In this document: positions 5,660 through 6,509 of the stretch, one piece after another | Layout of the letters: each line of letters begins with the position of its first letter | Numbering within the stretch: the stretch's first letter is position 1 | DNA from: Rhodanobacteraceae bacterium | Lineage (GTDB): Bacteria > Pseudomonadota > Gammaproteobacteria > Xanthomonadales > Rhodanobacteraceae | Length of the DNA: 6,509 nt | Direction of reading: 5' to 3' | Assembly (NCBI GenBank): GCA_025924775.1 | Contig: JAICHS010000132.1 | Location: 1-6,509, forward strand | Notes under the pieces: generated by a model | What the model saw: only the letters and a program-made list of their open reading frames with translations | Database searches by the model: none | What the model was told of the DNA's origin: nothing | Program-made: the position numbers and the translations under genes

Positions 5660-6509
5660 ATGAACCACATCGATCGTCTCGTCTGGAACCGTGCGTCGCG
5701 TACCTTGCAGGTGGCCGCTGAATCGCGCGGCCGGGGCATCTTGTGCGCCGCGCCTGCCGACGGGGCTCCGCTGCGCAGACACTCGCTGGCATTGGCTTGT
5801 GCGGCGGCCCTCGCATTGGGCGCACTCGCCTTGCCAGTCTGGGCTACACCGATCTGCCCCATGGGAGCAACCACACTGGGCAACGCCACAGGCGCTTCCG
5901 GGGTCAATGGTGCAGACGGCTCCAACGGACCCGGCGGCATCGGGGCAGCCGGCGACAACGGCGGCGTTGCGCACGACCTTGGCGGCGGCAGCTATTGCCT
6001 GCCTGCATCTCAATCGTTGGCTGGCGGATCCGGCGGCGTAGGCGGCAGCGGCGGCAGCGGCTACGCCTTCGGGGGCAGCGGCGGCGACGGCGGCAACGGC
6101 GGAGCGGGTGTCAGCGGCAGCTCTTTCAATTTGAGCAACGATGGCGGCATCACGGGCGGCACGGGGGGCGCGGGCGGCAGCGGCGGCAATGGTTCCCCTT
6201 TCGTCGGGTATAGCGGCAGCGGCAACGGCGGCAACGGCGGCAGCGGCGGGGCGGGTGTCAGCGGCAGCTCTTTCAGCTCGAACAACGACGGCAGCATCAC
6301 GGGCGGAGCGGGTGGCGCCGGCGGCAGCGGTGGCAATAACTCTCCCATGGCTGTCCATGGGGCCAGCGGCGGCGGCGGCAGCGGCGGCAGCGGCGGGGCA
6401 GGTGTCAGCGGCAACTCTTTCGGCTTGAGCAACGACGGCAGCATCATCGGTGGCAATGGCGGCGCGGGCGGCGCGGGCGGCAGCGGCGGCGCCAGAGCTG
6501 GCTCCGGCG
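5660..6509 (+). CDS. ESPR-type glycine-rich repeat surface protein (probable autotransporter or secreted adhesin), 3'-partial
   Basis: The frame stays open to the window end: 283 codons seen, C-terminus missing. Residues 1-26 (MNHIDRLVWNRAS ... AAESRGRG) are an Extended Signal Peptide Region, known from large type V secreted proteins of beta/gammaproteobacteria. A classical signal follows: RRHS, hydrophobic core LALACAAALALGALAL, cleavage after VWA (60-62). The mature start has Cys 66 and Cys 113 and a collagen-like run with Gly every third residue (78-101, one phase slip). A glycine-rich region follows, with exact 49-residue units beginning at residues 149, 198 and 247, each carrying AGVSG-[SN]-SF, NDG-x-I and GGAGG-rich segments. 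NDGSITGG-type motifs recur in autotransporter passengers. I infer an outer-membrane-anchored or secreted adhesin or matrix protein; a C-terminal beta-barrel or TpsA-type ending cannot be seen. It follows the sulfotransferase by 48 bases and may share its promoter. Confidence 0.8.
   Translation, partial: MNHIDRLVWNRASRTLQVAAESRGRGILCAAPADGAPLRRHSLALACAAALALGALALPVWATPICPMGATTLGNATGASGVNGADGSNGPGGIGAAGDNGGVAHDLGGGSYCLPASQSLAGGSGGVGGSGGSGYAFGGSGGDGGNGGAGVSGSSFNLSNDGGITGGTGGAGGSGGNGSPFVGYSGSGNGGNGGSGGAGVSGSSFSSNNDGSITGGAGGAGGSGGNNSPMAVHGASGGGGSGGSGGAGVSGNSFGLSNDGSIIGGNGGAGGAGGSGGARAGSG
6104..6509 (+). repeat. Tandem 147-bp (49-codon) repeats in the glycine-rich gene
   Basis: Units are 6104-6250 and 6251-6397 (each exactly 147 bp) and 6398-6509 (cut by the window end). 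Units 1 and 2 agree at 35 of 49 residues by hand count. A degenerate half-unit (about 6034-6103) precedes them. The differences concentrate at unit residues 33-38 (FVGYSG versus MAVHGA), while AGVSG, NDG, GGAGG and the terminal GG-x-GGSGG are kept. Length is conserved despite sequence divergence, so the period appears to be under structural constraint. Confidence 0.85.

Noticed and set aside
5537..6358. 273-codon Ala-rich minus-strand open frame opposite the glycine-rich repeats
   Set aside because: Its Ala and Arg runs are the reverse reading of GGC-rich codons. The plus strand has ESPR, signal peptide and a good ribosome binding site.
6034..6509. CRISPR-like regular repetition
   Set aside because: The repeats are in frame, glycine-coding, 147 bp apart and without unique spacers. 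They are protein repeats.

Overview
The window is GC-rich and densely coded. It reads as a chromosomal segment of a Gram-negative proteobacterium. An ESPR-type extended signal peptide at the right end is a device of beta- and gammaproteobacterial surface proteins. A CRP/Clp-type operator and a full-length Uup fit a gammaproteobacterium. Xanthomonadales (for example Rhodanobacteraceae) is my best guess, by impression only; nothing here proves the taxon.

Layout. (1) 2-1471, plus strand: the 3' part of a mercuric-reductase-like FAD/NAD(P)H disulfide oxidoreductase. Its start lies left of the window. (2) 1633-2088, minus strand, convergent with gene 1: a small secreted NTF2/SnoaL-like protein with a clear signal peptide and a strong Shine-Dalgarno. 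(3) 2089-2530: a 442-base gap holding an imperfect inverted repeat and diverged copies of a short motif, ending in a TACAAT hexamer placed as for a leaderless transcript. (4) 2531-4393, plus: Uup, a two-cassette ABC-F ATPase with its C-terminal coiled coil. (5) 4394-4810: a 417-base gap with another copy of the motif joined to a 10-bp inverted repeat, and a near-consensus CRP/Clp operator at 4732-4753. (6) 4811-5611, plus: a PAPS-dependent sulfotransferase-family protein. (7) 5660-6509, plus, running off the right end: a surface or secreted protein with ESPR, signal peptide, a short collagen-like stretch and Gly-Gly-X-rich repeats with an exact 49-codon period.

How they work together. Genes 6 and 7 are only 48 bases apart with no terminator seen, and may form one unit under the CRP/Clp site. 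That would put a sulfotransferase and a putative adhesin under global cAMP or c-di-GMP-linked control; this is inference. The oxidoreductase, the NTF2-like protein and Uup look like independent transcription units. The three larger intergenic regions share a diverged motif (CGACCC-R-AAGCGG-like) that may belong to a dispersed repeat family. I see no tRNA, rRNA, CRISPR array, insertion sequence or phage gene.
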